In this document: one piece after another, positions 12,639 to 15,684 of the stretch | Layout: each line of letters opens with the position of its first letter | Numbering within the stretch: position 1 is the stretch's first letter | Assembly: GCA_009779045.1 (NCBI GenBank) | Contig: WREZ01000006.1 | Span: 1 to 15,684, forward strand | Source of the DNA: Candidatus Bathycorpusculum sp. | Lineage (GTDB): Archaea; Thermoproteota; Bathyarchaeia; Bathyarchaeales; Bathycorpusculaceae | Direction: 5' to 3' | Length of the DNA: 15,684 bases | Notes under the pieces: generated by a model | What the model was told of the DNA's origin: nothing | Seen by the model: the letters and a program-made list of their open reading frames with translations, nothing else | The model's database searches: none | Program-made: the position numbers and the translations under genes

Positions 12639-13694
12639 ATGATGAGAATAGGAATAATAGGTGGTTCCGGATATGTCGGTGGAGAACTTTTACGTTTGTT
12701 ACTTTTACATCCACATGTAGATGTAACTATGGTTACCTCACGTCAGAGTGCAGGTGAATACATTTTCAATATACATCCGAATCTTCGTGGTTTAACTCAA
12801 CTCAAATTTGTACAGCAAAATATATCTGAGCTTCAAGAGAGTTGTGATTTAATCTTTACAGCAACTCCTCACGGGGGTTCAGTGGATCTTGTTCCCAAGC
12901 TTCTTGAGGCGGGTCTTAAAGTTATAGATATGAGTGCTGATTTTCGTTTAAAAAATCCAAATGGGTATGAAACATATTACGGTTGGAAACACACTAATTT
13001 TGAATTGTTAAACGAAGCTGTTTATGGTCTGCCTGAGCTTCATCGTGAAGAAATCAAAAACGCCAAAATAGTTGCTTGTCCTGGTTGTATGGCTACAAGT
13101 GCCATTTTAGGTTTGGCGCCTCTAGTTAAGTCTGGACTTGTTGATGTTGATAAAATTATAGTTGATCTCAAAGTTGGCAGCTCCGGTGGTGGTAGTAAAC
13201 CCACTTCTACAGCGCATCATCCTGAACGTTTTGGTGGTGTGCGTCCATATCAGGTTACTGGGCATCGTCACATAGCTGAAGTAGAGCAAGAACTCTCTAT
13301 CTTTAGTGATCAGCCGGTAAAAATCGGTTTCACACCCCACGCTGTTAACATGGTACGTGGCATATTGGCAACAATATACACCTATCCCAAACAGTCAATA
13401 ACCAATAAAGATCTCTGGAAAGCTTTTCGTGGTATGTATGGAACTGAGCCCTTTATACGTCTTGTAAAATATCAAAAAGGTCAATTTCAACTTCCAGATC
13501 CTAAATTTACTCTTGGCACAAACTTTTGTGACATAGGCTTTGAAATTGATGAACACACCAATCGTCTTTTAGTGTTCTCTGCAATTGATAATATGTGTAA
13601 AGGGGCTTCTGGACAAGGTGTTCAATGTCTTAACTTGCTTATGGGGATAGATGAAACCACAGGCCTTAAGAGCACTGGTTTCCATCCGATGTGA
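12639..13694 (+). CDS. lysY: LysW-aminoadipyl-phosphate reductase LysY (ArgC-like)
   Basis: It reduces the phosphorylated LysW-bound intermediate to a semialdehyde with NADPH. The 351-residue protein begins with the Rossmann loop GIIGGSGYVGGELL (5-18). The catalytic cysteine is Cys150 in ACPGCMATSA, the loop LKVGSSGGGSKPT spans about 177-189, and TGHRHIAE (207-214) holds the active-site histidine. A much longer in-frame reading exists from 12528, but it runs through the end of lysX. GAGGAG at 12621-12626 and the conserved N-terminus fix the start at 12639, or at the adjacent ATG at 12642. The homologous reaction in arginine synthesis is that of ArgC; the neighbouring lysW and lysX point to the carrier-protein version. 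Confidence 0.92.
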   Translation: MMRIGIIGGSGYVGGELLRLLLLHPHVDVTMVTSRQSAGEYIFNIHPNLRGLTQLKFVQQNISELQESCDLIFTATPHGGSVDLVPKLLEAGLKVIDMSADFRLKNPNGYETYYGWKHTNFELLNEAVYGLPELHREEIKNAKIVACPGCMATSAILGLAPLVKSGLVDVDKIIVDLKVGSSGGGSKPTSTAHHPERFGGVRPYQVTGHRHIAEVEQELSIFSDQPVKIGFTPHAVNMVRGILATIYTYPKQSITNKDLWKAFRGMYGTEPFIRLVKYQKGQFQLPDPKFTLGTNFCDIGFEIDEHTNRLLVFSAIDNMCKGASGQGVQCLNLLMGIDETTGLKSTGFHPM

Positions 13695-13698
13695 TATT

Positions 13699-14508
13699 AT
13701 GTTGTTAGTAATTAAAATGGGTGGAAGCATCCTAAAAGAAGGCGCGTCAAGTGATCTTGTAGCTGACTTAAAAGAGGTAACTAAAGAGCACAGTGCTGTT
13801 CTTGTTCATGGTGGGGGTGTAGAAGTAACTGATATTGCTTCCAAATTGGGTAAAGAGCAAAAATTTATAATGTCTCCTGAAGGTTTTCGTAGTCGTTATA
13901 CTGATAAAGAGACTGTTGAAATTTACACCATGGTTATGGCCGGTAAGCTCAATAAACAAATTGTTTTGTCTCTTCAAGCTAAAGGTATTAATGCTGTGGG
14001 TTTAAGTGGTCTTGACTCTGGTATTCTTAGGGCAGAGCGTAAAACTAAACTTGTAGCTGTTGATGAACGTGGGCGCAAAAAAGTAATCGACGGTGGTTAC
14101 ACAGGTAAAATAACTCATGTAGACACTAATCTTCTTAGTTTGTTGCTTGAAAAAAATTATTTGCCTATTGTTACCCCTATTGCTCTTAGCTCAGACTATG
14201 ATCCTCTTAACGTGGATGGTGACAGGACTGCTGCTATCCTTGCGGGGGCTTTGGGCGCGGATAAATTAATTATGTTAACTGATGTTGAAGGTTTGCTTCT
14301 TAAGGGTGAGCGTGTGTCAAAAATTACTGCTACCGAAGTTAAAGAGGTTCTGCCCAAAATTGGTGGTGGTATGAGCACTAAGGTGCATGCTGGTCTTGAA
14401 GCGCTCAGTCAGGGGGTTAAAGAAGTTCTTGTAACTTCAGGAACTATTAAGCAACCTATAACTTTAGCTTTAAATCACAAAGTTGGTACAGTGATAACTA
14501 GTGAATGA
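13699..14508 (+). CDS. lysZ: LysW-aminoadipate kinase LysZ (acetylglutamate kinase family)
   Basis: It phosphorylates the free carboxylate of the LysW-bound aminoadipate (or glutamate). The 269-residue protein has the amino acid kinase fold: IKMGGSIL with Lys6, HGGG (37-40), GFRSRYTD (62-69), NVDGDRTAA (171-179) and LTDVEGLL (193-200), with a final GGGMSTKV (222-229). The SRYTD segment is the form I associate with LysZ rather than with bacterial ArgB. The ATG lies four bases after the lysY stop. A longer reading from 13651 would overlap lysY by 44 bases and adds nothing conserved. Use of one kinase for both lysine and arginine cannot be excluded. Confidence 0.92.
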   Translation: MLLVIKMGGSILKEGASSDLVADLKEVTKEHSAVLVHGGGVEVTDIASKLGKEQKFIMSPEGFRSRYTDKETVEIYTMVMAGKLNKQIVLSLQAKGINAVGLSGLDSGILRAERKTKLVAVDERGRKKVIDGGYTGKITHVDTNLLSLLLEKNYLPIVTPIALSSDYDPLNVDGDRTAAILAGALGADKLIMLTDVEGLLLKGERVSKITATEVKEVLPKIGGGMSTKVHAGLEALSQGVKEVLVTSGTIKQPITLALNHKVGTVITSE

Positions 14509-15684
14509 ACAAGAAATAATGGATATTGAATCTCTTTATTTGGCTAATGTTTTTTCTAAAAAGCCCCTAGTTTTTACACGTGGTAAGGGGGCTTTGTTGT
14601 GGGATATTAACGGTAAAGAGTATATTGACTGTGCAAGCAGTTATGGTGTAGCTGCTTTAGGTCATTGTCATCCAAAAATTGTAGCTGCTATAAAAACGCA
14701 AGCAGAGCAATTAATTACTCTTCATAGTTGTTACTATAATGATAAGCGTGCTGAGTTTATTCAAAAACTTGTTAGCATAACGCCTAAGGGTCTCAATAAA
14801 GCGTTTTTGTCAAACAGCGGTGCTGAATCTGTAGAATGTGCTTTAAAGCTTGCTCGCAAATCAACAGGTAAACCTGAGATTATAAGCATCATGGGTGCGT
14901 ACCACGGTAAAACCATGGGTGCGCTTTCTTTAACTTGGGATAAAAAATATCGTGAACCCTTTATGCCTCTTATACCTGATATTAAACATGTTGCACCTGA
15001 CAACCCTGAGAAAATCCGAGAAGTGATAACTGATAAAACTGCTGCCGTAATCATGGAACCCATTCGTGGAGAAGGTGGTATACGTGTTCCCTCTGACAAT
15101 TATCTCCAACAAGTACGAGAAATATGTAGTGAAAAAGGGGTTTTGTTAATTTTTGATGAAGTGCAGACAAGTTTTGGGCGTACAGGAAAATTTTTTGGTT
15201 GCCAAAATTGGAATGTAACTCCTGATATTATGTGTCTTGCTAAACCCTTTGCGGGAGGGTTGCCTATAGGTATCACTGTTGCCCGCGAAGACCTTATGTC
15301 AACCTTAAAAGTAGGTGAGCATTCAACAACTTTTAGCGGTAGCCCCATAGTATGTGCTGCAGGTTGTGCTGCCCTTGATGTTTTAATAGATGAAGATCTA
15401 GCCGGTAAAGCAGCAGTTAACGGGCAATATTTTAAATCACAGCTTGAAGAGGTGGCCTCTAAACATAAAATCGTCAAAGAAGTACGTGGTTTAGGATTAA
15501 TGCTTGGTGTGGAGCTTCGTTATGATGTTTATGGAGTGATACTGAAGGCTTTAAGCAAGGGTGTTCTTGTTATAGACGCCGGTAGAACGGTAATACGCAT
15601 TCTTCCACCCTTGGTTATTAGTAAAGAACAAATTGATCAAGTGATTAAAGTGTTAGATGAGGCTTTAGGAGACGAGGAAAATGA
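14501..15684 (+). CDS. lysJ: LysW-aminoadipate semialdehyde aminotransferase LysJ, 3' end beyond window
   Basis: A class III PLP aminotransferase that transfers an amino group from glutamate to the LysW-bound semialdehyde, giving LysW-lysine (or LysW-ornithine). Counting from the ATG at 14519, landmarks are SNSGAES (98-104), GAYHGKTMGALS (126-137), EPIRGEGG (180-187), FDEVQTSFGRTG (212-223) and LAKPFAGGLPIG (240-251) with the Schiff-base lysine at 242. The GTG at 14501 overlaps the lysZ stop and has GTGAT five bases upstream, so I prefer it; it adds six residues. The frame is open to the last base, at about 394 codons, nearly full length. The window ends in ATGA at 15681, where the next gene, usually lysK, may begin. 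Confidence 0.9.
   Translation, partial: MNEQEIMDIESLYLANVFSKKPLVFTRGKGALLWDINGKEYIDCASSYGVAALGHCHPKIVAAIKTQAEQLITLHSCYYNDKRAEFIQKLVSITPKGLNKAFLSNSGAESVECALKLARKSTGKPEIISIMGAYHGKTMGALSLTWDKKYREPFMPLIPDIKHVAPDNPEKIREVITDKTAAVIMEPIRGEGGIRVPSDNYLQQVREICSEKGVLLIFDEVQTSFGRTGKFFGCQNWNVTPDIMCLAKPFAGGLPIGITVAREDLMSTLKVGEHSTTFSGSPIVCAAGCAALDVLIDEDLAGKAAVNGQYFKSQLEEVASKHKIVKEVRGLGLMLGVELRYDVYGVILKALSKGVLVIDAGRTVIRILPPLVISKEQIDQVIKVLDEALGDEEN

Noticed and set aside
13651..13698. 16-residue N-terminal extension of LysZ
   Set aside because: It overlaps the lysY coding end and precedes the conserved first strand of the kinase; the ATG at 13699 gives the normal family start.

Overview
This window comes from an archaeon. 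Aromatic biosynthesis starts from the archaeal enzymes ADH synthase (AroA') and dehydroquinate synthase II, not from DAHP synthase and classical AroB. Shikimate kinase is the archaeal GHMP-fold type, and lysine (possibly also arginine) is made on the LysW carrier protein. The DNA is AT-rich and the aro gene order resembles what I recall from Thermoproteota-type lineages (Bathyarchaeia or Nitrososphaeria relatives); that placement is from memory and not proven.

Left region (48-10197, all minus strand, read right to left): an eleven-gene, nearly gap-free operon. Its order is aspartate kinase, ADH synthase, DHQ synthase II, aroD, aroE, archaeal aroK, aroA, aroC, chorismate mutase, a class I aminotransferase and prephenate dehydrogenase. 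Together they run from aspartate through dehydroquinate, shikimate and chorismate to prephenate and the tyrosine branch. Aspartate kinase supplies the aspartate-semialdehyde precursor, although aspartate-semialdehyde dehydrogenase is not here. Most junctions overlap or touch (ATGA, TTGA, TAATG, one 26-base overlap), and five genes start with TTG or GTG.

Middle region (10198-11162): a 318-base leader, an Lrp/AsnC regulator on the minus strand, and a 236-base divergent promoter region. The leader in front of aspartate kinase is the most striking part of the window. On the minus strand it encodes a 19-codon (or 26-codon) ORF whose last ten sense codons before the final Asp include seven Phe/Tyr codons and no Trp. 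The ORF's stop codon runs directly into a perfect 9-bp hairpin, followed by the aspartate kinase ribosome binding site. A second inverted repeat brackets the leader start codons. This looks like a leader-peptide attenuator responding to Phe/Tyr, which would be unusual in an archaeon. The competing reading is a T-rich proximal promoter followed by an operator dyad.

Right region (11163-15684, plus strand): a lysW-lysX-lysY-lysZ-lysJ cluster, with lysJ cut by the window edge. LysW carries the amino group of aminoadipate (or glutamate) as an isopeptide on its C-terminal EDWGE tail, and LysX, LysZ, LysY and LysJ ligate, phosphorylate, reduce and transaminate it. LysX is about 390 residues instead of about 280, because roughly 70 extra residues lie between two metal-binding strands of its ATP-grasp fold. 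The Lrp-type gene beside the cluster is a candidate regulator of it. I saw no tRNA, rRNA, CRISPR array or mobile element.
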